NCBI GenBank assembly: GCA_040437565.1
Contig: JBDOQK010000005.1
Location: forward strand, 1 to 64,000
Length of the DNA stretch: 64,000 nt
Direction: 5' to 3'
Origin: Albugo candida
Taxonomy: Eukaryota > Oomycota > Peronosporomycetes > Albuginales
The notes beneath the pieces are model-generated. The model did not search any database, was not told where the DNA came from, and worked only from the letters and a program-made list of their open reading frames with translations. Below are positions 22,881-35,539 of this stretch, piece after piece. The stretch's first letter is position 1, and every line of letters begins with the position of its first letter. Position numbers and translations under genes: made by a program.

Positions 22881-23232
22881 TCCTATCCCGCACGATAGAA
22901 TTCAGACACTTGTACGCATGTCTTCCAGGCGCTTATTTCTGTTTAAAGTTATAACCTTTGAAGGTTTTTGTAAAACGCCCCTGAAATTATGCGGGTATGA
23001 TAAAACCCACAACTCAAAGAGATCATTTATAACCGACTGTTCGGACGAGGAGCCGACAACACGGCAGTGCATTTATATGTTACAAAGTGCGTTAAGTCAT
23101 GGCTTTCGTACATCTTCTTAGATCTTCCTCAGTGAAATATTGGATTAAAGTGAACAAGCTCCTGAAGCAATGAGAGACTGTTCCGTGACAGTGTCGCGCC
23201 GCGAGTTTTTTCAACTCTCTCCACTAATGCTC

Positions 23233-23560
23233 CTACGGGATCAATTCGAAAACCAAATCTTTTTTCTCTTCCGAAACAAAAAACTTCGTCAGGCCGCAAA
23301 GATTTTCTTTCGTCTTGATCTTGTCCTCCTGAATGTCTGCATCGCACGCCAAGAAGCCAGCTTTTTGCCAAGAAGTCTAATTGCTGAATAAGATATGACT
23401 GAGTTAATCGTCCGATACATTATAATGCGAATAAATGTAATATGTGTCCCTTCGTATACCTCATCATCATTATCCACTTCATTTCCAGCGCAAAGTCAAA
23501 AGGGTGTGCAGCCATTATGTTTGCTTTGGTTTTGGTAAATTCCTGGCTCTCAGCAAGTCA
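23233..23560 (-). pseudogene. Small gene of unknown function, frame unresolved
   Basis: A spliced reading joins EVDNDDE (ending at a GTATAC donor near 23,462) to TSWQKAGFLACDADIQEDK and on to VFELIP and a stop at 23,233-23,235. This frame looks coding, being acidic and hydrophilic without repeats. Upstream, GIYQNQSKHNGCTPF is in the same frame but is separated from it by a TGA at 23,496-23,498. The ATG frame MAAHPFDFALEMK at the same place does not splice into it. So it is either a pseudogene, a gene with an exon I have missed, or a site with a sequence error. No family recognised. Confidence 0.35.
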
Positions 23561-26500
23561 ACGATCGACGGTCCAGGTCGGCACGAAGAGAAGTTTTGCA
23601 GGAATTAAATGCATTATATGAAGCTGTCGTAGACTCTTACAGATTCTTCCATGTGGGACATTTTACGGCAACGCTGAAATGGCCTTGTCTGTATCTTGCT
23701 AGTGCTAAGCGATGACAAGCTCAGAAACCATCTCATGGTGGTATATGGAAAAAGTTATTGTTGTATAAAGCAGATACAATAAGAATTTTCATCGTGCAGT
23801 TATTGCGTTTTCAATGCTAGGAGTCGAGCAACCCTTGTGTTGTCGGTGCTTGTAGCAGATAGGACTTGTTCAGGAGTGCACGAGTACAACTGAGTGAGGC
23901 TAATAACTTGTGCAGCATTACTGCTGATAGTTACTCTTATCTCGAATGCATTATTAAAAACTATATGGTTAATAGTGCGAATCTGACAAACTACTTCTGA
24001 TGTTCTTCGAACCATTGCACACGAGTTCACCCTTTAGCGACCACCATAATCGAATTCATGTGAAGCCCCCATATTGTTCTTGCGATTGAAGATATCTGCG
24101 CAAGATGAGCAATATCTGTGGCCTCCTTTCAGGAACAATTCTTTTAGGTGGCCCGAACATAGCGTTCTTCTACAATGCACACGATAAAAAAAGCAGGCTC
24201 AGAGGATACCATTCTAGAGAACTTGCTGATGAAAAAAATATCTGTTACTAACAGAAAATTGTATTGTTTTCAACGTCATGGCTATCTCTACCATCTGAAT
24301 GGCATCGATCTAGGAGGCGGCATTGTAAGATATGTCCAATTTTGCGTCTTGTTGTGTTCATATAATAGACGCACTTTGTCTTCCCACAATAAGTTCTAAG
24401 ACGGGTATTGTAATATCAAGCGCTAACTTCCAACCTGCACATGTCATCCCGTGACGTTGTCCGCGTGCAAAATAATAAAATGTTGAAATATTGCATTACG
24501 CTAGAGTTCTAAGTATTCCAACATAGTAATGAGTGAGGCTTTGATGAAATTCCAGCGTTCTGGTCTGAAATGTGAATGATGGAGTCCTTCATTGTCTATT
24601 CAAGCCTAAAGGCTCAGATAATTCACTTTATTCTGAAACTAGCAGTCTAGTGATACAGACAAGGAGTCAAAGCTTGCTTCAAGTTAGCCAAGAAAAGTGA
24701 TGAATAACATTCTCGATATTTGCAGCATCTCAAATCGATGCAAAATGTGAGTCGACTGAGCGATTTAGATGCAGCACTTGTATTGACGAGCACGCGATCT
24801 CTGTCGCTTTACTGTATCGGGCGACGATCCTTATTGAACCTCACCAATCATAAGTTCAAGAATCAAATTAGGTGAGCCTCCACAACTCAATTTGTTTGAT
24901 CACTGACTACGTATTAGTCTGACATTCTGACCGCAGGATCTCAACTACGCCTTTCTATATCGACATAATGATCACATTACTTCTACCGCAACAATCATAA
25001 CATCGAACGAAGAGTAGGCTATCCAAAGGTATAGACATTCTCAGCGACGATATAGACGGCGAAGAATCTGGCTTGAGGGTAAACACTGTTGATGTTACCT
25101 TTTACTGACGTGTACGGGCGATATTTGTGATCTGATATCTTTCAGTACGTCATATGTTGTCTGAGCATCAAACAACTAGCTTTTTCTGTGGAGAAGTGAA
25201 AACAATTCTGAGAATAGCAATTTTGAGTCATAGTGCATCAGGAGCTCGTTCCATTATAGGATGGGAAAAGTACGAGTTTCGCAGGTTGCAGCTAATCTCT
25301 CTAGAAGTGCTCGTACCCTAAAATTCTTGGTTTGACCATTTCTGCTTCGCAGGTATCATACGACTATTCAGCCAGCTTAGAACAACCCATTCGATCACGA
25401 TACCGAAGCAGGAAAAAGAGTGTTCATACCAGAATTTGAGATGAGTTTGACTTTGTACGTGAACCGAGGAGGTTGACTGACCAGTGCAAAAATAATATTA
25501 TCACGCGTTTGACACTGTATCCGGATATCTGTAGAAGTCATTCAACATTAATAGTCAGTAGAAATAGTTTTGTCACCAATCAAGGTTGGAATTGTGTTAG
25601 CTTAGTGAGAAATGAAAACCTTAGTCTGCCTTCATAGGGCAGAAACAGACACATTTTACTTTGAAGGAAAGCCACCATTTCATCATGTTTTAGCGAATGT
25701 GATGGCCGGTATGAACAGAGTATGCCTTATTACTCCAATGTTGTCACGCGATCCCATACAGAATGGTTTGGGTACGCTTGTATGCATGCAAAGCAATCTA
25801 TTAGAGTATCCACAGGAATATTAACCGACTTTAGGCCTCTATGAGCAGAGATGTACTTTATTTCTGTGTTCTTGTACAATCTCGGTTGCTGCATTTTTTC
25901 TCAGCAATACCTTGAAGACGCATAGGCGAACACATATTAGAAAGCAAAATTACGCAGATTAACGGCTGATCTTGTGGACGCTTCACACGTTTTGAATGAA
26001 ATTGATATTCTGGGCTTTATGTGATCTTCCGATATTACTTTGCTCGCGCATATATCCTGACCATCGCTGGTAGCGGACAAAAAAGTCTGCTCGAGCTTTC
26101 AATGATCATGGAACGCCTTTTTTTTATATTGTAAAGTGTCTCGACATCAGTAAAACAATAACCGAATACCCTTTCCCTTATGCATCAATCAATATTACAT
26201 AAAGGAACGGATTTGCTGTCTGACAATATAGTGTAAGCACTCAGCGAAACAGTTTCCTATTGAATTACATGCCACAAATGTAATCTCACTCACCCATTTC
26301 ATAGCTTTCAGGAAATCATTACGACTTATCCAGGGTTGAACCGTACGAGCGATAAGAAGATCAGCTATTTCGTCGTCATTATACATAAATGGTACAATAG
26401 GAGACGAGAAATGCTGCGACTACCGCAGGCATCTTGGACCTAACATCAGATCGATGTAATCTATCTATCTTTATATTGCCTATAACGTATTGGAATCATG

Positions 26501-26618
26501 CGTCACGTAGATACTAGCCCATCACATTAGCATCTCCAATCACTCACTCATCTACCTTCAGATGCCTTATTTTTTCTTTTCCCCGCGTACGAATACATAC
26601 GAGCATGGCAGTAAGATA
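23561..26618. other. Gene-empty stretch
   Basis: About 3 kb of AT-rich sequence in which the longest open frames are about 75 codons on either strand (for example 24,175-24,399 and 25,612-25,824). None has a motif, a convincing splice partner or a family match that I recognise. I see no long internal repeats. Confidence 0.6.
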
Positions 26619-26735
26619 TTTTTCAAAAGGGAGCCGCTATGGCCACAGACAAAACTACTACGGCCACAGACAATTGATTTAACCAATCACAAGCTCATTC
26701 ACTAGATATCCGCAGCACTCTCAGCAGGCACGGAC

Positions 26736-28563
26736 ATGGAGCAGCAGCAGAACGAGCAATTCACCGCGCGGAATACCATGGAAGAACATATGAATGTGGT
26801 AGCTGCTGCTGGAATCGTCACCAAGTCCTCATACAGGCAACGAGATGGACGATAAGTTGTTCGCTACAAATGCGATCGTGGAGGCGTAGATCGAAACCGT
26901 CACGGACTTGTCCAAGAAACAAGAGTTCGGAAGACGAATGGAAGTGCGCTCATTGGCTGTCCTTTCAAAGGTGTTGGGCAGGAGTCGAAAGGTAAAGCCA
27001 CGCATCATGGTTGAATGATTTCACCGAGAATTCAACGTTCTCATTAACAGTCTTCTCCCAATTACAGACGGCACCTGGTCCTTTATAATTACATGTAACG
27101 AGCATAACCACGAACCTTCCACCGCCAGGACCGCTCATCCTGTTCACACTCGCATCTCGGAGTCTCAAGAGGAAGAAATTGCTGGACTCTTTCAGTCTGA
27201 TCATGCTAGTGCAAGGCCAGCAATTGCAACTCACTAAGCGAAAGCTCTGAAATTTGAAGCAAAAGAATGCATTCAGTAAATTCGATGGACGCACTCCAAT
27301 GGATATGCTGTTCGCAACCTTCACGGACTTTGGCCTCGAAATAAATATCGAGAAAGATTCCGATGGGCGCATCGCACATTTGTTCTTCGCTCATTTGAAG
27401 AATGTGGAACTCCTAAGGAAGAACTGTGACGTCTTTTGCTAGATTGCATCTATAAGCAAGCAAGACGAGATTTCCTTGCTCCACGTTGCTGGAATACCAT
27501 GCTATATTCCACGTTCTCGGCGGCCTTCGTTTTCATGAAGAAAGAGGATGCTGACTCGTATGTTATTGCCATCAACTTCTTACGACGGCTTTTCCACGCC
27601 GACCATCAACCTAAAGTATTTGTTATTGACCGAAAGCTTGCTCTCATGAACGCTTTGCGGATAATTTTTCTTTTGGCAGCTATCCTGCTTTGAATTTGGC
27701 ACATTGAGAAGAACGTCGTCGCCAAATGCAAGATCCATTTTACTGGAAAGAATGATGAGTGGACAGCATTTTCGAAGGATTGGAGATCGGTAATCTGCCA
27801 TTTGTTTTTTGTGATCAGTGATTTTCATTCATGTTCTAAGTTATTCGTTGTCGTGCAGGTGGTTTACTTAAACACGATCGCGGAGTTCAATGAAAATTTA
27901 AAAATGTTACAGCTCATATGGACAGAACTCTACACGGAATCTGTGGAGTATCTAGCCAAGACGTGGATCGATCCCCACAAGGAGAAATCCGTTCGAGCAT
28001 GGACGAATTTGATTCGGCACTTCGGTCACACAGTCACTTCACACGGAGAAGGTGCCCACAGTGTCGTGAAAGAGTTCATCGCAAGCAGCATGGAAAATCT
28101 GTTTGGGTGTTACGAGCGGATAGTTCAGTCCATAAAAAGCTTTCAGATCGGGTTCACCACAGAACTGGAGAAGCAGCAAACGAATATTATACCTCTCGCG
28201 CAGCCGACCCCACGTGGTGAAATTTTTCAACATATCAACCGGAAGATCTCATACTACGCCCTTCGGAAAGTATTTGAACAGTAAGTTTATATTATTACTT
28301 TCTTCCTACGTATTTTTCCAATCACTTGAGTTTCGCACTGACAGCTGGAAAAAGCTTGACGTCCATTGGCAACCAGCGCGAAGCCATGCTCCTCTACTTT
28401 TTCTTCCATGTAGGGGATACCTTGCGAGCATCAGTTGCGGCAGATCATCGCAAGAAGGAGGAGGCTTGAATTGAGCGATTTCGATGTTCATTGGCACCTT
28501 CATCAACTCCCTGCAGTACGACCTCCAGTTGCAGGCCACCCAGATGATGCTTTGCCAGTCCTT
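26736..28563 (+). pseudogene. MULE transposase (third family), decayed
   Basis: Starts MEQQQNEQFTARNTMEEH at 26,736, with a FAR1-type N-terminal region (RYKCDRGG, later DGTWSFIITCNEHNHEP near 27,070-27,120). The core blocks are LDCIYKQARRDF near 27,440 and VFVIDRKLALMNALRIIF at about 27,620-27,670, followed by the C-terminal helical region 27,802-28,284 (YLAKTWIDPHKEK, HFGHTVTSHGEGAHSVVKEF). A stop falls within the N-terminal domain (near 26,850) and the frame changes several times. The 3' end meets an N gap at 28,642. Confidence 0.82.
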
Positions 28564-28641
28564 TTCGAAACATTACGCGACAATTTCAGCAACCTACCTC
28601 GACACCAGAAAGAGGCAGTCTTGGACGATCTGGAAGAGATA

Positions 28642-28741
28642 NNNNNNNNNNNNNNNNNNNNNNNNNNNNNNNNNNNNNNNNNNNNNNNNNNNNNNNNNNN
28701 NNNNNNNNNNNNNNNNNNNNNNNNNNNNNNNNNNNNNNNNN
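28642..28741. other. Assembly gap (100 N)
   Basis: A run of exactly 100 N inside the MULE. I see no duplication of the flanks, so sequence may really be missing. Confidence 0.98.
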
Positions 28742-28957
28742 ACGTACCTACGCTAGAACAATATAAACAAAAACAGCGTAAGAAACAGAATGAGCTTGTG
28801 TATAAAAGTATACAAGTGACCTGATTGGCTGGCATACTTAGCAACAATTCAATTTTGTGAGCTGTGATTGGTTAACTCAATTTTCTGTGGCCGTAATGGT
28901 TTTGTCTGTGGCCGTAGTATCAATGTCTGTGGCCATAGCGGCTCCCTTTTTGAAAAA

Positions 28958-30240
28958 GTACAGTTTTTTAAACGAAATTTTTCACTCGATTTTTCTAGAT
29001 GTCGTTTGATGTGATCATTTCTTTTCCATTGCGTACTATTTCGACGAAAGATCTACTCATTTCAAGTAACTAAATACGGTCACGAGCAGATTTGAATTCA
29101 GTCGTTAGAACACTGTAAGAGACAAGAAGGCGTCCGTTCGTGGCAACTAGGTCGTATCAAGAGCAATCTGAATCGATAGAGGATATATGAAAACTACTAC
29201 AGTATGTTTTCCGTATAGCCTATTGGCGATCTTTGAAGAAAGCTGTGTCTAGTGAAACAATTTTTGTACTTCCACTTCCGATGAAGTCTCTGTACGGTTA
29301 TGAGCTTATCACAATACTGCTTTATGTTCCTCCCCAAGCCTTCCTTTAGAAAATCAAGATTACAGCCACGCGCTCTTGATTGTAATTGGAGCTTCTTTGG
29401 ACATGGAAGCAACATTGCATCGGGACTTCAATTCGGAGGACGACTACATTTGCTACATTCATGTGTACTGAAACGGACATCATCTGATAATGCTCGATTT
29501 GGGGTGCATTTAGTAACGCCAAAAGTTTTGCTGGAGCAAAAGGATCAAGGCTTCCTTGGTTCTCTATGAGTCCCACTGACCCTTTAAGCACTAACAAAGT
29601 CTGAACCTCTATCAATTCTAGCATTCGATACTTGAAGTGGAATCAAGGGCTTGACTGGAACAGCACAGTGTCAGTTAGGGAATTCCATATTTTCTCTAGA
29701 TCTTTTCACTTCGGCATCATCGCTACTGATAAAAATCGGCAGTAGCACCAGTGACATCAGACTTATGTCTAAATGCAACAAAATGCGGCTTCGATTTAAT
29801 CAAGCTTGCCTCAGCGTGACTTTTATTTACTTTTACAGCCTTATCTTAGCCTATAACAGGCAGAACAAAGTATATAAATAAGTGTTTTCTGATGATCACA
29901 TTATCTAGAGCCATAGGAGACTATCCACGTGCTACAAGCCATCATCGATCAACTAAGATTTTAGTCATTGTAGCTTGATAAACAGGCATCTTATACAACA
30001 GTTCGATAGAGCTACTTTGCTTACCTTGATTCGAGGGGACATATCCTCAAGGAGATTGCTTGAACTCTCAACGATGCTTTCAATGGAGCAAGCATGAAAG
30101 TTCTAGTACTCATAGCTAGGTAGAGACGTCAACAGACTTACTATTTGACCCAAGCTACGAGCTACGAGTGCTACTGCTTTATCGATTAGATTCTCAGGTG
30201 TGTAGCACCAAACATAAACACAGTATTTCATTAGGTACAG
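28958..30240. other. No recognisable gene
   Basis: About 1.3 kb between two DNA transposons. Only frames under 95 codons are present, and the longest (29,346-29,624 minus, 29,300-29,569 plus) overlap each other on opposite strands. Nothing supportable. Confidence 0.5.
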
Positions 30241-31599
30241 TACAGTAACCTACAAAAACTAAACGTTATTTTTAAATGACGGTTGAATTATCGCTTCAAC
30301 CTTGACAAGGAATTAATTTTTTGATGATCAAAGAGCCACAATAATTCTAAGAAACGCTCAAGGCTGACAATGAAGTCTATTAGAAGTCGTTGATACAGTA
30401 TTTATATTCAGGAATTGCATTGTTCGTCGAAAATGTGCGTGATATTGGGGGTGGTTCACCAGCGAGTTGCTCCACCCTTGGCGGCAAGAACAGCAGCAAT
30501 TCGCCTTGGCATTAACTCTACTAGGCATCTAAGCATCTCGAGGGATACCTTGCGGTATTCCTTATCAAGTATGGTAGCCATTTATTCGACGTTTTTTGGC
30601 CTGTCGCGGTTCCGGACGGCATCTTTTAGATTCTTCCAAATGATTTCGATGGGGTTGAGATCAGGACTTTGGGCAGGCCATTCTAGCTTTGCAAGCGACC
30701 GCTTATCACGCCATGTCTTCTCTGCACTACTATGGTGGACTGTCGCACCATCCTCCACAAGAATTACGTCTTTTTGTCATCCTGGTCGTCCATCCATGGC
30801 CCAAGGGCAGCGTCATAGATCATATTGACAAAGTCGGTGGAAGTGCGATGTTGGGGTGGCATGATGACCATCTGTAGGATCCTCTCACCAGCAAAAGCAC
30901 CCCAGATCATCACCGAGAACCGTCCTCTCTAAATGCTGGCGCCAAACACTCAAAATTGAACTTCTCATCCACGCGACGCCACAAAACAACCTAACGAGGA
31001 TTCTTGCCAATCTCAAAGGTGAACTCGTCGGTCCAAATGACCTTCTTCCAGTCCTCTACTGTCCAATTTTTGTATTTCTGAGCAAACTCCAGTCTCTCAA
31101 CCTTGTGTTTATTCGGCAAAAAAGGCTTCTTGGCAGCAATGCGGCTCTTGAAACCCATTTCATGGAGGGCGCTACGGATTGTGCCTGGCGATGCCGGAAT
31201 ATTCGCATTGTTCGCATTATTCGCAATTTCTGCTAGTGGCGCCCGCCGGTTTTGCACCACAGTGCGCCCAATAGACATGCGGTCACTTTATGAGAGCTTT
31301 GGTGGTCTTCCTCTCGACTTGGGAGCCCCACCGTACCCCTTTTACGCCAGTTCTGTAGCACTGTCATAATGGTTGACTGGGTGAACCCTGTTTGGGCAGC
31401 GATTTCCTGTTGTTTCAAGCCTGTCTGATGCAATCCGACAATGGTAGCTTTCTCCTCAGTGCTTGAACAACGTGTCTTCATATTTCACAAATGGTTTGAT
31501 GTCGGAAACACAAAGTAACATGGCTGGATAGTCCTCTTATCTTATCTTTTGTGGTGTGGATTTTAGAAATATAACATATACTTTTTGTAGGCTACTGTA
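30241..31599 (-). mobile_element. Tc1/mariner transposon
   Basis: The ends are imperfect inverted repeats: TACAGTAACCTACAAAAA at 30,241 and its inverted partner CTTTTTGTAGGCTACTGTA ending at 31,599. Both begin with TA, as expected for insertion at a TA dinucleotide. Total length is about 1.36 kb, normal for the superfamily. The interior encodes one minus-strand transposase. Confidence 0.9.
30415..31481 (-). pseudogene. Tc1/mariner transposase (DD34E type), broken
   Basis: Starts MKTRCSSTEEKATIVGLHQT at 31,481, with a helix-turn-helix (LKQQEIAAQTGFTQSTI). After a frame change near 31,335 the second DNA-binding half and catalytic domain follow: KKVIWTDEFTF has the first Asp (near 31,025), VEDGATVHHS the second (near 30,750) and NPIEIIWKNLK the Glu (near 30,640). 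The D-to-E spacing fits DD34E. There is a stop near 31,285 and another near 30,990 (after GKNPR), and the downstream part is in other frames, so it is inactive. Confidence 0.88.
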
Positions 31600-32150
31600 C
31601 ATCATAGTTGCGCCGTGATTTGTATTTCAGGCAATCAATGCCGATAACTCCACATGAATGTGTTGATTCATTATTTCACGAAGACGTGAAGTAAAGCGCT
31701 GGTCACATTTGTTTAAAGGTAGATGGAAGAGTGGGCTGTGCTATTATATTGAGGAGCTTTTCCTCATTACCTGCTATTACCCAGAAGAATTGTAGACTTA
31801 ATAGCTACTTCTTGTTCGAAGGTGAAAAAACAGCGACCGTTGGCCGACTTTAGTGTGAATGCTAAGGGCTCATCGATCAAATCCACTCGGAACAAACTCT
31901 CAGCACTCACGGAGAATGCCAATGGAATTCATAATAATGGTCATCTTTTCCCCACCACGTCCTATCACAGAACTCCATTTGTTGTGATCCTAGCGAAACA
32001 CGAGATTTACCATCAAAATCCATTGGCATAATTCAATTTTTATAAATTTCAAAAGAGCAGCACAAAATGTTTTTCTATAACTCCAACAACGCTTTTCTAA
32101 TCTAATTCAAAATCGCAGTGGCGGTTTGATGACAATCTTTTTCTCGAACT
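31600..32150. other. Spacer, possibly LINE 5' part
   Basis: Between the Tc1/mariner right end and the first recognisable LINE sequence. An open plus frame at 31,822-32,031 has no motif that I recognise. It may be the decayed start of the LINE. Confidence 0.35.
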
Positions 32151-35100
32151 CTCACTATACAAGTTATACAGCAGCTGAATAACTCACCTGGCGAAGAAAT
32201 CGAAAACGCTATTCGGTTTTGCGTCTTCTCCTTCACGATGCACCGGTGTATATTCGTAATGAATATGCATCGGTGAGGGCCGAAGAAAGATTGATTATCA
32301 CTGAGCTATTGCTTTCCAGCACCTTCGAATCGGCCGCAATACATCTCCTGTTTGGTGATTCCAATTCACCGCTCGACCCAGCTGTGGGTGGCTGAGCGAA
32401 AGAATTGACACGACCTAAAGTCGATTGACGTGTTTGAACGACTTTCGCAGTTGGGTGTGGTGGACACTTGCCCAATCCGATATCCGACTGACAGATTATT
32501 TTCAGGACCAATAGTGCGCAAGAATCGAATAGATTATTGTCGAAGTGCTAGTTTATATGGTATGCGAATCCAACTCAAATAACGGCCTAAGTTTTTTAAT
32601 GTTCATTTCGACTATTTGAATATTCTCAAGTTGTCGAAACAATCAAACTGAAAGGGAATTCGATGCTACAACACTTTCTGGCAACATAGAATCCGGGAAA
32701 AGTCTGGAAACATTGGAAGACGAAAATCAAGAAGCAGCTTCAAGGAATTGAAGATAAGGTTGCGCATGATAGCCGACGTGATGATGATTCTACCCAGAAG
32801 CCGCAGCCACTCGATAACGCAATTATGACACCCCAATCAGCCACGGCATTTTACCAACAAGTCTCTAACGATTCAGCATTTCGGTCGCCAACAAGGCCGA
32901 ATACAGCCAAGGTAAGAGCTTCCAAGCTTTTTCGCCCTCCAGATGGTTCTTCCGTCCCGTGTTGATCGAATACGTGACCAAAAATGGGGTACCATGGTAT
33001 CGAGCACGAGGGAAACTATCGACGAATTTAGGGGTGTTGTCTTGGTTTCTCTCTATAGATCCGATGCCGACTCAGCTGCTCCATGTGAAAGAAACCGAAG
33101 AAGTCTACTGGACTTCATTCAAGTTTCTCTAGAGTTAGGAGAGAAAACCGTCCCTCAACTCATCTAAGTACAACCGAGATGGTCAAAGCGATCAAGCACA
33201 GGCGAATTAGTTCCTCTTTAGGTATGAATGGACTACCAATTACGTCTTATAAGCTTGATCCACGTAAGTTTGGCGAGTATTTGAAGATCGTGTTCGAGTT
33301 ATCAGATAAAAATAGATACATTACTTCGATCACAACGTCACTCGGCAATCACCTCGTTGTACAAAAAAGATCTCGAGGTGATCCTGGCCACTATCGACCG
33401 ATCGCACTACTTTTTGTCTGTGGTAAAGTACTTTCAAAGGTATTGCATCGATTGACACGTTTTTTGCCAAACTGATCTATCAAGATCAAAAAGCATTTGT
33501 GCGCGGAAGTTCGATGCATCACCACATTCAATATCTCAATAACGTCTAAGACTTGGTCACTCATAGTGGCGAAAACAGTATGCGACTTTTCTCGACTTTA
33601 AGAAATCTTATGGCCGACTTTATTGGACATACCTATTTCGCATTTTGGAAAAAAAAAGGATTTTGAAAAAAGTATCATCGACTGGGTTCGTCTTTCGTAC
33701 ACCGAAACGAGACACAGCTGATGATTAGTGGCAATACATCACAACGAGGTGTCAAAAAAAACGATCCTCTCTCAGCATTACTTTTCTTGATGACGATCGA
33801 ACCTTTGAAAATTTTACTTCGACAGCAAGAAGAACACGGCATCTGGATCAGTGCCATATCTGCCACATCTGAAGTATTGTTTGCGGACGATTCGACATTG
33901 CTTTCGAAAACACCAAATGGTGTTTTGACGCAGCTCGAACTCGTCCAACTCTATTGTGATGGATCTGGCGAAACTCAACTTGAGCAAAAAGCATCCTTGC
34001 TCTCGTTGAATTGGACCATGTCGTGTCCACGTATTCCCAATTTGACCATACGGGTCCGAAAGACATCGGCAGACATCGTCTCTGTGGCATTAAAATATGA
34101 ACGTGGACATATTAGTGGAGATTATTCGAAAGTGGCAATCGATGGTAAATCTATTTGTGCTTGGTCGAAACACTAAAAGATTAAAAACGTTCACCCAGTC
34201 AGCAAAGCCTTTTCTATTTTCGTCGACAAGATGGTAGACTACAAGTTCCTTTTTTGATAGGGAGACCGAGTTTACAACGCATTCATTTCCTACAGCACTT
34301 CTCATCCGATTCATCGACAATGATTCCTTCGAATTGGACAACTGTTTTGACGGAATTATTACAGCTAATCCAACCTTCTTTCGGTCCACACAAGCGGATG
34401 AACATACTCACCATCGCACCACATCGACAGGGATAAATGGTACAATGGAAGAGCATATCTTCTTGGTGGAATCACGCATTCAAAATGTGGCATCAGAGGA
34501 ATTGAAGCATTACAATTTCAGATCTGAATGTTCTCTAGCGCTGTCAGTACTAGATGAAAAACCCGATGTGGTTTCACTGCGACCAATAATTACATTATGG
34601 AGCTGCTACTCGAAACGAGTACGGAAAATGTTTGTTAAAATCTTGCTGAGTCGACTTTACAACGAACTCACTCAGATACTACAGCTTATCTACTCGACGA
34701 TTGAGCTCATCACTTGGATCCGACCGAAAAAATGTGGAAGACCTTCTATGTGGGAGTACAAAGAAAGGAGAGGAAAAATTATTTCCCATCTATTCCACGC
34801 TCTCAAATCTCACGAATCATCTCGATACCTCCCGAACCAACCAAGACTCATCGGATGCTGACACATTGGCCATCACGGGAGCTATCGGACGCAATGGTTT
34901 CGGAACGCGTTGGAACATTTAGGAATGCATGACGGCATCTTTGGAAACGTGTCGTACCCATTTCGAATATTTACATTTTCTTCTGGCCTTCCGGATGCTT
35001 CCAGTTCGATCTCGTTTCTGGTTTTTGAAGGATATTCAGCACTTTCCGTGATTTACACCGCATTTACTGCCCCTATTCGGTACTTTCGACGTCTTATTTA

Positions 35101-35460
35101 CGATCAGGATGTACGCAGTCTTCTTGCAGAGGTTCTGCTTCAACTTTCTACGCAAGAATCATTCGGCGGATATTTTGGGAACCGAAGATCTTTGCTGCGG
35201 GTCCACCACAGACAAGTCGAAATGCAAGTACAACTCCCATCCTAAGTCTAGTTGAATGGCATCGTTCAGTCTAGTGTGGCGCACACCAAATATGCAAAAC
35301 AAGGTACTTTTGAACAGCTCTTATATAAGTTACACGCTGGGCAGTCTCGTATCGTGGTGTTGCTGAGGGTTCCGCAATATAAGACTACATGCGGGACACC
35401 TATAACCATCAACTCCTGATTTGCAGCCTATACTTCTAACGTGACAATAACTATTTGTCA
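32150..35460 (+). mobile_element. LINE (non-LTR) element, decayed
   Basis: Plus strand. An apurinic/apyrimidinic endonuclease part at about 32,215-32,560 shows DAPVYIRNEYASV, then GDSNSPLDPAV (family 'GDFNxPLD') and a degenerate RIDY near 32,527. The reverse transcriptase follows at about 33,180-34,180 with RGDPGHYRPIALL, then DPLSALLFLMTIEPL and the catalytic LFADDST (33,888-33,908). A less conserved C-terminal region extends to about 35,240. Stops and frame changes are frequent throughout, so it is dead. Protein order (endonuclease before RT, no integrase or LTR) makes it a LINE. The exact ends are unclear and I see no poly(A) tail. Confidence 0.85.
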
Positions 35461-35539
35461 GCCCATCAGGGTTAGTGTAGCTTAATGTCAAAACAAATTA
35501 TAATATATTTCTTGATTTTTTTTTTCGCGTTCACCTTTC

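Larger units (their letters stand above)
26619..28957 (+). mobile_element. MULE transposon with ~85-base TIRs
   Basis: The left end TTTTTCAAAAGGGAGCCGCT continues ATGGCCACAGACAAAAC, ACGGCCACAGACAATTGA and TTTAACCAATCACA. The right end (about 28,855-28,957) is its inverted copy, with TGTGATTGGTTAA, repeated TCTGTGGCCGTA units and AGCGGCTCCCTTTTTGAAAAA. The TIRs contain two or three tandem GGCCACAGACA units, three on the right. If the terminal TTTTTCAAAA is excluded, its near match TTTTTGAAAA on the other side could instead be a target duplication with one mismatch. A plus-strand MULE transposase lies inside. Confidence 0.88.
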
